DNA of 64,000 nt. Source: Methanoregulaceae archaeon (lineage in GTDB: Bacteria > Armatimonadota > Fimbriimonadia > Fimbriimonadales > Fimbriimonadaceae). Numbering within the stretch: the first letter of the stretch is position 1; every line of letters begins with the position of its first letter. A model generated the notes under the pieces. The model made no database searches. It was given only the letters and a program-made list of their open reading frames with translations, and was not told the origin of the DNA. Location: NCBI GenBank assembly GCA_020850325.1, contig JADZEW010000022.1, positions 1 through 64,000 on the forward strand. Reading direction: 5' to 3'. The translations under genes and the position numbers were made by a program. Below, one piece after another: positions 7,890 through 15,496 of this stretch.

Positions 7890-9580
7890 ATGACTCGCAC
7901 CATGCTTTTTGCGCTTGCCGCCACGACCACAGTCGCTGGCGGCCTCTCTGCTTTCTTTGGCCAGGGCACACCGGTTGAGCTTCAGCCGACGACGCCCGGC
8001 ACGCAACAGGTCGGTAACGCCAACGTGAGCGGCCGGATTATCGCAGGTTCCATTCAAGCGGAAAACGGGAGTCCAACAGCTCAGGTAATCGTCGGTAACG
8101 CGACTTCGACCACGGGTGCGAACTTCGGCGGATTCTTCCGTTCGGACAGTACGCTTGGGCGCGCGATGTATGGGCGAGCTACCGCAGCCAGCGGAACCAC
8201 TCACGGCGTTTATGGGCAAGCAGACAGCCCTGCGGGTCGAGGCGTTACCGGAGTCGTCGCCGCCACTTCGGGCAACGCAACCGGTGTTGGGGACAGACCG
8301 CCAGTTCTGGCGGCAGAGGCGTGTACGGTTACAACACCTCGGCGAGCGGGGTCAACTACGGCGTCTATGGCTGCGCCACCAGTCCGGCCGGATTCGGCGT
8401 GTTCTCCCAGGGCAATATGCACGCCACCGGTGTTACCCCTGGCAATGGCTCCGGTTTGACGGGGGTCAACGCTTCCCAACTGGGCGGCCTGCTGCCGAGC
8501 GCGTTCCTTCAGGCGATTCCGAACCCGCTACACCTGACTGGGAGTCAGGTGGGACCCGTAATTCAAGGGAGCAATGCTTCAACGGGTTCGAGCGCTTCGG
8601 GCGTTTTCGGTTGGGTGACCGCAGCGACAGGTGGCGGATACGGTGTAGGTGGGCGGTCGGACAGCGGTGGCGGACGCGGGGTCTTCGGTACGGCCACGGC
8701 GTCGACGGGCACCAACTATGGCGGTTACTTCCAGGCCAATGGCAGTACAGGTATTGCTGTTTATGGAATCGCACCGTCCGCATCAGGGGCCAACTATGGC
8801 GGGTACTTCCGCTCGGCCAGTAACGGGGGGCGTGCCGTTTACGGCTATGCCGCCTCTACTTCTGGGACCACCTATGGCGGCTCGTTTACAGCTGTTAGTA
8901 CCCTCGGGCGAGGTGTCTATGCTGAGGCACTGGCAAGTACGGGACTCAACTATGGAGGTTGGTTCCAATCTGCAAGCGAAATCGGCCGAGGGGTCTACGG
9001 CTTTGCGAGTAACACGATGGGTACCAACTATGGGGTGCGAGGTGTGACCCAAAGCGCTGCGGGCTTCGGGGTGTTCAGCGGAGGGAACACGGGAGCTACG
9101 GGCACGAAGTCGTTCCGCATCGATCACCCGTTTGATCCCGAAAACAAGTATCTGCTTCATTTTGCGGCCGAGAGCCCGATGCCGCAGAACTTCTATGCGG
9201 GCAATGTGGTCACGGACGCACAAGGCTTTGCGTGGGTCGACCTCCCGGACTACTTTAGCGAGATCAATACGAACGTCAAGTATCAGTTGACCATCGTCGG
9301 CAAGAGCTTTGCTCAAGCCATCGTATGGGAGGAGGTTAAAGGCAACCGCTTCCGAATACGAACAAGCACTCCGAACATCAAGGTCTCTTGGCGGGTGGAA
9401 GCAGACCGGAACGACCTCTACGTGCGCAACCGCCCGCCGAAGGACGTGGTCGAGAAGCAGGGGTTAGAGCGCGGCACCTACCAGCATCCGGAGTTCTACG
9501 GCTTCGGCCCCGAGCGAGGCATGGACTATAACGGAGATCGAGCGAATACCCAGGAACCCGTGGCGCAGCGCAAGCGCTGA
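7890..9580 (+). pseudogene. Array paralogue 1, frameshifted
   Basis: First of eight tandem paralogues encoding exported Gly-rich repeat proteins. The reading frame opens at the family start (MTRTMLFALAATTTVAGG, signal peptide) and matches the other members until GNATGV. There one T is missing: the text reads GGTGTTGGGG where relatives imply GGTGTTTGGGG (Val-Trp-Gly), at about 8286-8289. The frame then runs off to a stop at 8459, while the correct continuation is open in the next frame (8321-9580). Adding one base gives 564 codons with the usual repeats and C-terminal domain (SFRIDHPFDPENKYL to GFGPERGMDY). It could be a true null allele, a slippage switch, or a sequencing error in a short T/G run. 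A small RBS-like GGGGGATC precedes the ATG. Confidence 0.8.
8321..9580 (+). CDS. 3' fragment of paralogue 1
   Basis: The open frame after the frameshift encodes 419 residues: 26-residue repeats, the GNMHATG-type linker and the complete C-terminal domain. It has no signal peptide and no ribosome binding site, so independent translation is unlikely. Confidence 0.5.
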   Translation: MYGYNTSASGVNYGVYGCATSPAGFGVFSQGNMHATGVTPGNGSGLTGVNASQLGGLLPSAFLQAIPNPLHLTGSQVGPVIQGSNASTGSSASGVFGWVTAATGGGYGVGGRSDSGGGRGVFGTATASTGTNYGGYFQANGSTGIAVYGIAPSASGANYGGYFRSASNGGRAVYGYAASTSGTTYGGSFTAVSTLGRGVYAEALASTGLNYGGWFQSASEIGRGVYGFASNTMGTNYGVRGVTQSAAGFGVFSGGNTGATGTKSFRIDHPFDPENKYLLHFAAESPMPQNFYAGNVVTDAQGFAWVDLPDYFSEINTNVKYQLTIVGKSFAQAIVWEEVKGNRFRIRTSTPNIKVSWRVEADRNDLYVRNRPPKDVVEKQGLERGTYQHPEFYGFGPERGMDYNGDRANTQEPVAQRKR

Positions 9581-9610
9581 TTTTTCGCTGATCTGACCGC
9601 GATTCGTGAG

Positions 9611-9669
9611 GACATCCGCTAAGATGAACTTGGCGGGTGTCCTCTCGGTGCTCGTACCGGAGGATCTCT
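9611..9669 (+). promoter_or_regulatory. Conserved leader block, paralogue 2
   Basis: A 59-base block shared across the array: ACATCCGC, then TAAGAT (9620-9625) as candidate -10, GCGGGTGTCCTCTCGGTGCTCG, then GGAGGATC as RBS. The -10 box starts 50 bases before the ATG. Confidence 0.55.
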
Positions 9670-11436
9670 ATGACTCGCACCATGCTTCTTGCCTTGGCTG
9701 CCACGACGGCGGTAGCTGGCACTGCGTATCTGTACGGCCAGGGCACGCCCGTGCAACTTCAACCCACTACGCCTGGAACTCAGCAAGTTGGGAATGCCAA
9801 CGTAAGTGGCCGGGTCATCGCTGGCTTTGTTCAAGCGGGTTCTATTCAGGCGGAGAACGGGAGTCCGAACGCCCAGGTCATCGTCGGGAACGCCACATCG
9901 ACGAGCGGAGCGAACTTTGGCGGGTTCTTCCGCTCGGACAGCCCGCTGGGTCGTGCGCTGTACGGTCGAGCTAGTGCGACGAGCGGCACCACCCATGGCG
10001 TTTGGGGGCAGGCCGACAGCCCTGGAGGTCGTGGAGTGACCGGCGTCGCGCCTGCGACGACGGGCAACGCGACTGGAGTGTGGGGGCAGACCGCGAGCAC
10101 CACGGGGCGCGGAGTCTACGGCTACACGACCTCCGCCAGCGGAGTGAACTACGGCGTGATGGGCCAGTCGAGCAGTCCAGCGGGGTTTGGTGTGTACTCG
10201 GTCGGCAAGATGCACGCCACGGGCATCATCTCGGGCAACGGCTCAGGTCTTGCGAATGTCAACGCCGACCTTCTCGATGGCTTGAACTCAACCGCGTTCC
10301 TGCAGTCGATCCCAAACCCCCTTACGTTGAGCGGTACCAGCGATACCCACATCATCAGCGGCGTGAATCATTCCTGGATGGGCACCTCATCGGGAGTCTA
10401 TGGCGGGGCCACCAACCCAAGCTCGTTGGTCTCCGGTGTTTTGGGCGAGGGCTTTACCGGAGTCAAGGGCCGCAGTTCGAGTTCGAGCGGGCGAGGAATG
10501 GTCGGTGTTGCGACGGCTTCCACGGGGTCAAGCTATGGGGGTCTCTTTCAGAACGCGAGTTCCTCGGGTACAGGCGTGTTCGGTTGGGCAACAGCGAGCG
10601 GCGGAGAGACCTACGGGGTCTACGGTCAGAGTGAAAGCAGTTCAGGACAAGGAGTGCGCGGCATTGTCGGTTCAGTTTCTGGAGCCAACTATGGTGGATT
10701 CTTTCAAAGCCGGAGTCCGAGTGGAGAAGGAGTCCGAGGGATCAATGTTTCGACCTCAGGCGCCGCGGTTGGCGGCTACTTTATCAGTGCAAGCACCGAC
10801 GCCCGTGCCCTCTATGGATTGGCGACTTCCGCTAGTGGGACCACTTACGGCGTGGTTGGACAAAGCAACAGCAACGTCGGATACGGCGTGTGGGGCACCA
10901 GTGGTGGGTCGGGGTATGCGGTTTTTGCATCGGGGCATCTTGGTGCCAGCGGCGTCAAGTCGTTCCGGATCGATCATCCCCTCGATCCCGAGAACAAGTA
11001 TCTGCTCCACTACTCGTCGGAGAGTCCGATGCCGCAGAACTTCTATGTCGGAAACGTGGTCACGGATGCTCAAGGCTTTGCCTGGGTGACCCTTCCGGAT
11101 TACTTCACTGAGATCAACGAGAACTTCAAGTATCAGCTGACGGTGATCAGCAGCGGAGCCGACTTCGTACAGGTTATGGTTAGCCAGAAGATCCGGGAGA
11201 ATCGCTTCCAGGTGCGAACGAGTGCGCCGAACACAGAAGTGTCATGGCGTGTGGATGCCGATCGGAATGACTTATACGTCCGGAACCGCCCGCCGAAGGA
11301 TGTGGTCGCGAAGCAGGGGCACGAACGAGGAACCTACCAGCATCCCGAGTTTTATGGCTTTGGCCCCGAGCGAGGCATGACGTACGCTGGCGAGCGCCAG
11401 GAGACGCAGAACCGTCCGGCTAAGGAGAACCGCTAA
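9670..11436 (+). CDS. Array paralogue 2: exported Gly-rich repeat protein
   Basis: 588 residues, no frame damage. Signal peptide MTRTMLLALAATTAVAG, then TPVQLQPTTPGTQQVGNANVSG common to the family. Four 26-residue repeats follow (type ATTGNATGVWGQTASTTGRGVYGY). Next is a linker (GKMHATGIISGNGSGLANVNADLL...FLQSIPNPLTLSG), then about six more repeats. The C-terminal domain is IDHPLDPENKYLLHYSSESP...VTLPDYFTEINENFKYQLTV...RVDADRNDLYVRNRPPKDV...YQHPEFYGFGPERGM. The repeats and the NGSGLTNVNA linker resemble phage tail-fibre and trimeric adhesin stalks, so a secreted beta-solenoid fibre is my inference. No anchor (LPXTG, lipobox, PEP-CTERM) is seen. The start is set at ATG ACT CGC, after a GGAGG RBS, not at the longer ORF start. 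Function unknown. Confidence 0.85.
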   Translation: MTRTMLLALAATTAVAGTAYLYGQGTPVQLQPTTPGTQQVGNANVSGRVIAGFVQAGSIQAENGSPNAQVIVGNATSTSGANFGGFFRSDSPLGRALYGRASATSGTTHGVWGQADSPGGRGVTGVAPATTGNATGVWGQTASTTGRGVYGYTTSASGVNYGVMGQSSSPAGFGVYSVGKMHATGIISGNGSGLANVNADLLDGLNSTAFLQSIPNPLTLSGTSDTHIISGVNHSWMGTSSGVYGGATNPSSLVSGVLGEGFTGVKGRSSSSSGRGMVGVATASTGSSYGGLFQNASSSGTGVFGWATASGGETYGVYGQSESSSGQGVRGIVGSVSGANYGGFFQSRSPSGEGVRGINVSTSGAAVGGYFISASTDARALYGLATSASGTTYGVVGQSNSNVGYGVWGTSGGSGYAVFASGHLGASGVKSFRIDHPLDPENKYLLHYSSESPMPQNFYVGNVVTDAQGFAWVTLPDYFTEINENFKYQLTVISSGADFVQVMVSQKIRENRFQVRTSAPNTEVSWRVDADRNDLYVRNRPPKDVVAKQGHERGTYQHPEFYGFGPERGMTYAGERQETQNRPAKENR

Positions 11437-11493
11437 GCGCTCGTCTCGAAAGTCTCCGAGGGCAGTTTGCAAGCGTTTTCACGTAAGGCTTGT

Positions 11494-11543
11494 TATCATA
11501 AGGTAACGAGCGTCCTTCTGGTGCTCGTACAGGAGGACCCTTT
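11494..11543 (+). promoter_or_regulatory. Leader block, paralogue 3
   Basis: TATCAT (11494-11499) starts exactly 50 bases before the ATG. The downstream half is diverged (GAGCGTCCTTCTGGTGCTCG) but keeps the RBS (GGAGGA). Spacing is conserved better than sequence. Confidence 0.55.
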
Positions 11544-13760
11544 ATGACTCGCACCATGCTCTTTGCTCTTGCTGCTACGACCACAGTCGCTGGCACCACG
11601 TATCTGTACGGCCAGGGCACGCCCGTCGAACTTCAGCCCACGACTCCGGGGACGCAACAAACCGGGAATGCGAACATTAGCGGGAGAATCATCGCGAGTT
11701 CGGTCCAGGCGGCCGATTCGGCCCCGACCGCGCAAGTCATCGTGGGCAACGCTACCGGGACGACCGGTGCGAACTTCGGCGGTTTCTTTAGGTCGGACAG
11801 TGTTCTCGGGCGAGCGCTTTATGGTCGCGCAAGTGCGACCAGCGGAACAACTCACGGTGTCTGGGGCCAAAGCGACAGCCCTGGTGGTCGCGGAGTCACC
11901 GGTGTCGCCCCCTCCACCACCGGGAATGCGACCGGCGTGTGGGGGCAGACCGCGAGCACAACCGGACGGGGAATCTACGGCTACACGACTTCGGCGAGCG
12001 GCGTGAACTTTGGAGTACTTGGGCACACGAGCAGCCCGGAAGGATTTGGCGTGTTCTCGCAAGGCAACATGCATGCGACCGGCGTCATCTCGGGCAATGG
12101 CTCGGGACTGACGGGCGTGAACGCAGCGACCCTCGGCGGACTGCTGCCCGAAGCCTTCCTCCAGGCAATCCCCAACCCGCTCACGCTTAACGGCAACGAC
12201 TCCGGCCACATTATCCGTGGTCAAAACAGCTCGACGACCAACGGATCGTCCGGACTATCCGGCGTGTCAATCGGTGCGAACGGACTGATCTATGGCGTGA
12301 GAGGCGAGAGTGCCAGCAACGCGGGGCGCGGCGTGCAAGGGGTTGCCTCCGCAGCCAGTGGAATCACCTATGGAGTGCAGGGCGAAAGCGCAAGTGTTAG
12401 CGGGCGTGGGGTTTATGGCACGGCTACCGCGAGTTCGGGGATCACCGTTGGCGTTTATGGTGCGAGCAGCAGCACAACGGGGAGGGGTGTCTTTGGGTTA
12501 GCGGGCGAGGCTAGCGGCGTAAACTACGGCGTGTTCGGCCAAACGAGCAGCGCGCAGGGTTTTGGCGTGTTCTCGCAGGGCAACATGCACGCCACGGGCG
12601 TTATCTCGGGCGATGGCTCGGGACTCACCAACGTCGATGCCGCGATGCTCGGCGGTTTCCTCCCAAGTGCGTATCTTAAGGCGATTCCCAACCCCCTAAT
12701 GCTCAGCGGAACTCAGAGCGGCGCGATAATCCAGGGCACGAACGCATCGACAGTCGCCAATGCAGCCGGAGTCCAGGGCCTGTCGTCTGCCGGCACGGGC
12801 GCCACTTATGGTGTTCAGGGACAAAGCGCAAGCACGTCGGGGAGAGGTGTTTTCGGCCGGGCCAGTGCCACAAGTGGCACCAACTACGGCGTTTATGGTC
12901 TGAGTGACAGCACTGCTGGCATCGCAGTATTCGGTTTCGCGCCCACGACCACGGGAACGAATTTCGGCGGATACTTCCGCAGCGACAGCACCACGGGGCG
13001 CGGTGTCTATGGTTATGCCACCGCCGCGGGTGGCGAGAACTACGGGGGGTACTTCCGGAGCGACAGCTCCCAAGGACGGGGCGTCTTTGGACATGCCACT
13101 GCACTGACTGGATTCTCCGAAGGGGTTAGAGGAATCAGTGAGAGTACAGGAGGCGTCGGGGTTAGGGGCTTTGCCCTTGCCGCAACGGGCAACACGTATG
13201 GTGTGTACGGCTCCGGCCAGAGTTCCACGAGCTATGGCGTCTACTCACACGGCACGTTGGGCGCGAGTGGAACGAAGTCGTTCCGCATCGACCATCCGTT
13301 CGACCCCGAGGGGAAGTATCTCCTCCACTACGCCGCCGAGAGTCCGACGCCCCAGAACTTCTATGTCGGAAACGTGGTTACCGACGCCCGAGGCTATGCG
13401 TGGGTCGAGCTTCCGGAGTACTTCAGCGAGATCAACGCGAACTACAAGTATCAGCTGACCGTCGTCGATGATCGAGACTCCAGCGACTTCGTGATGGCCA
13501 AGATCAGCAAGGAGATTCGCAACGGTCGCTTCCAGATCCGAACAAGTGCGCCCAATACGAAGGTCTCCTGGCGGATCGACGCCGATCGAAACGATCTCTA
13601 CGTCCGCAACCGGCCGCCGAAGGACGTGGTCGAGAAGGTGGGGCACGAACGAGGCACCTACCAGCATCCCGAGTTCTACGGCTTTGGCCCCGAGCGTGGG
13701 ATGAACTACCGCGGCGAGCAGAAGCCGCAGGATCCGCCCGCCACAACGCGCAAGCGCTGA
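11544..13760 (+). CDS. Array paralogue 3: exported Gly-rich repeat protein, double linker
   Basis: 738 residues, the longest intact member. Signal peptide MTRTMLFALAATTTVAG, family N-terminal region, then about fourteen repeats of about 26 residues. The linker module GNMHATGVISG-GSGLT-V-AA-LGG...AIPNPL-L-G occurs twice (about residues 175-225 and 345-395), each time after four repeats. The protein thus looks like two copies of the repeats-plus-linker unit joined before one C-terminal domain (SFRIDHPFDPEGKYLLHY... to FYGFGPERGMNY). Internal duplication or unequal crossing-over between neighbouring paralogues would give this. The basic tail PPATTRKR is typical for the family. Cell location is inferred as secreted; no anchor is visible. 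Confidence 0.87.
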   Translation: MTRTMLFALAATTTVAGTTYLYGQGTPVELQPTTPGTQQTGNANISGRIIASSVQAADSAPTAQVIVGNATGTTGANFGGFFRSDSVLGRALYGRASATSGTTHGVWGQSDSPGGRGVTGVAPSTTGNATGVWGQTASTTGRGIYGYTTSASGVNFGVLGHTSSPEGFGVFSQGNMHATGVISGNGSGLTGVNAATLGGLLPEAFLQAIPNPLTLNGNDSGHIIRGQNSSTTNGSSGLSGVSIGANGLIYGVRGESASNAGRGVQGVASAASGITYGVQGESASVSGRGVYGTATASSGITVGVYGASSSTTGRGVFGLAGEASGVNYGVFGQTSSAQGFGVFSQGNMHATGVISGDGSGLTNVDAAMLGGFLPSAYLKAIPNPLMLSGTQSGAIIQGTNASTVANAAGVQGLSSAGTGATYGVQGQSASTSGRGVFGRASATSGTNYGVYGLSDSTAGIAVFGFAPTTTGTNFGGYFRSDSTTGRGVYGYATAAGGENYGGYFRSDSSQGRGVFGHATALTGFSEGVRGISESTGGVGVRGFALAATGNTYGVYGSGQSSTSYGVYSHGTLGASGTKSFRIDHPFDPEGKYLLHYAAESPTPQNFYVGNVVTDARGYAWVELPEYFSEINANYKYQLTVVDDRDSSDFVMAKISKEIRNGRFQIRTSAPNTKVSWRIDADRNDLYVRNRPPKDVVEKVGHERGTYQHPEFYGFGPERGMNYRGEQKPQDPPATTRKR

Positions 13761-13790
13761 TTTGTCACTGATCTGACCGCAATTCGGGAG

Positions 13791-13849
13791 GACATCCGCT
13801 AAGATGAATCTAGCGGGTGTCTTCTTGGTACTCGTTCGGGAGGATCACG
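13791..13849 (+). promoter_or_regulatory. Leader block, paralogue 4
   Basis: TAAGAT at 13800-13805, 50 bases before the ATG. The stretch from GCGGGTGTCTTCTTGG through the RBS and first codons matches the paralogue 5 leader base for base. Confidence 0.55.
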
Positions 13850-15406
13850 ATGACTCGCACCATGCTTCTTGCCTTAGCTGCCTCGACTACAGCAGCCGGT
13901 GGCCTTACCATGTTCTTCGGCCAAGGGACTCCGGTCAATCTTCAGCCAACCACCCCCGGTACCCAGCAGGTTGGGAATGCGAATGTGAGTGGGCGGGTGA
14001 TCGCAGGTTCTGTCCTCTCCGAGAACTCGGCCCCTTCGGCTCAGGTCATCGTGGGCAACGCCACCTCGACCACGGGCGCGAACTTCGGCGGCTTCTTCAG
14101 GTCCGACAGCGTGATGGGGCGGGCGCTCTACGGTCGCGCAAGCGCAACGAGCGGCACAACCCACGGAGTTTGGGGACAGGCAGATAGCCCCGGCGGGCGT
14201 GGCGTGACGGGACTCGCACCAGCGACCACGGGCAATGCTACCGGTGTCTGGGGTCAGACCGCTAGTACCACCGGGCGAGGCATTTACGGATTCACGACCT
14301 CCGCCAGCGGGGTGAACTACGGCGTGCTCGGTCAGTCGAGCAGCCCCAGTGGTTTCGGCGTCTACTCAGTGGGCAACATGCACGCGACGGGCGTCATCTC
14401 CGGAAACGGTTCGGGAGTCACGAACGTTGACGCAAGCTTGTTGGGAGGTGTCCCGCCATCAGCCTATCTGAAAGCAGTGCCCAATCCGTTGAATCTGACG
14501 GGGTTCCAGCCTAATGCCGTCATTGAGGCTGAGAACAATGGGGGAGCTACAGGAGCCGTTGGCATCATGGGCGTCGCCTCCCAGGGCACTAACCTAAACT
14601 ACGGGGTTTATGGCTGGTCTGACAGCATGGGTGGGCGAGGCGTCCAAGGGGCTACCTTTGCCAACACCGGCTTAACGACGGGCGTTTATGGAGTGGCTCA
14701 GAGTGTTGACGGTCGAGGAGTCTTGGCTTATGGCTCGGCCCCTTCCGGATTCACCCACGGCGTTCGGGCCCAGGTTGACAGCCCCGACGGTCGAGCGATG
14801 CTCGGATTCGCCAGCAATGGCGCTGGCTCCTCGTACGGCGTTCGCGGCCAGAGCAACAGCCCCGACGGTTGGGGCGTCTACGCGGTAGGCAGGTCGGGGG
14901 CCACGGGAACTAAGTCATTCCGAATTGACCACCCGCTCGACCCCGAGAACAAGTATCTGCTGCACTACTCCACGGAGAGCCCCACGCCGCAGAACTTCTA
15001 TGTCGGCAACGTTATCACCGACGCTCAAGGCTATGCATGGGTGGAACTCCCCGACTACTTCAGCGAGATCAACCGGAACTTCAAGTATCAGCTGACCGTG
15101 GTGGATGGTCCGAAGTCGGGTGAGAATGACTTTGTCCAAGTGAAGGTTCGGCAGAAGATCCGCGAGGGTCGCTTCCAGATTCGCACGAGTGCTCCGAACA
15201 CGGAGGTCTCTTGGCGAGTCGACGCCGACCGCAACGACCTGTACGTGCGGAACCGACCGCCGAAGACGGTGGAAGACAAGGGCGAATACGAGCGCGGTCG
15301 CTATCAGCATCCTGAATTCTATGGCTTCGGATTCGAGCGCGGAATGGAGCGAGATGAACGACAGCTTGCGCAGCAAGCACCGCCGGCCACGACACGGAAT
15401 CGCTGA
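13850..15406 (+). CDS. Array paralogue 4: exported Gly-rich repeat protein
   Basis: 518 residues. Signal peptide MTRTMLLALAASTTAAGG followed by LTMFFGQGTP, the second of two signal-end types in the array (GG-FF versus GTTYLY). Four N-terminal repeats, one linker (GNMHATGVISGNGSGVTNVDASLLGG), then a short set of about five repeats. The last of these carry Asp in place of Thr/Ser (QVDSPDGRAMLGF). The family C-terminal domain is complete (IDHPLDPENKYLLHYSTESP to FERGMERDERQ). Differences from its neighbours in the variable part and near-identity in the leader make it part of the mosaic pattern. The start is the ATG after GGGAGGATCACG. Confidence 0.85.
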   Translation: MTRTMLLALAASTTAAGGLTMFFGQGTPVNLQPTTPGTQQVGNANVSGRVIAGSVLSENSAPSAQVIVGNATSTTGANFGGFFRSDSVMGRALYGRASATSGTTHGVWGQADSPGGRGVTGLAPATTGNATGVWGQTASTTGRGIYGFTTSASGVNYGVLGQSSSPSGFGVYSVGNMHATGVISGNGSGVTNVDASLLGGVPPSAYLKAVPNPLNLTGFQPNAVIEAENNGGATGAVGIMGVASQGTNLNYGVYGWSDSMGGRGVQGATFANTGLTTGVYGVAQSVDGRGVLAYGSAPSGFTHGVRAQVDSPDGRAMLGFASNGAGSSYGVRGQSNSPDGWGVYAVGRSGATGTKSFRIDHPLDPENKYLLHYSTESPTPQNFYVGNVITDAQGYAWVELPDYFSEINRNFKYQLTVVDGPKSGENDFVQVKVRQKIREGRFQIRTSAPNTEVSWRVDADRNDLYVRNRPPKTVEDKGEYERGRYQHPEFYGFGFERGMERDERQLAQQAPPATTRNR

Positions 15407-15437
15407 TTCTAAGGTGAATAGACCCTCGATTCGGGAA

Positions 15438-15496
15438 GACATCCGCTAAGATAAATCTGGCGGGTGTCTTCTTGGTACTCGTTCGGGAGGATCACG
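15438..15496 (+). promoter_or_regulatory. Leader block, paralogue 5
   Basis: TAAGAT at 15447-15452, 50 bases before the ATG, with the same GTGTCTTCTTGGTACTCG segment as paralogue 4 and RBS GGGAGG. Confidence 0.55.
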
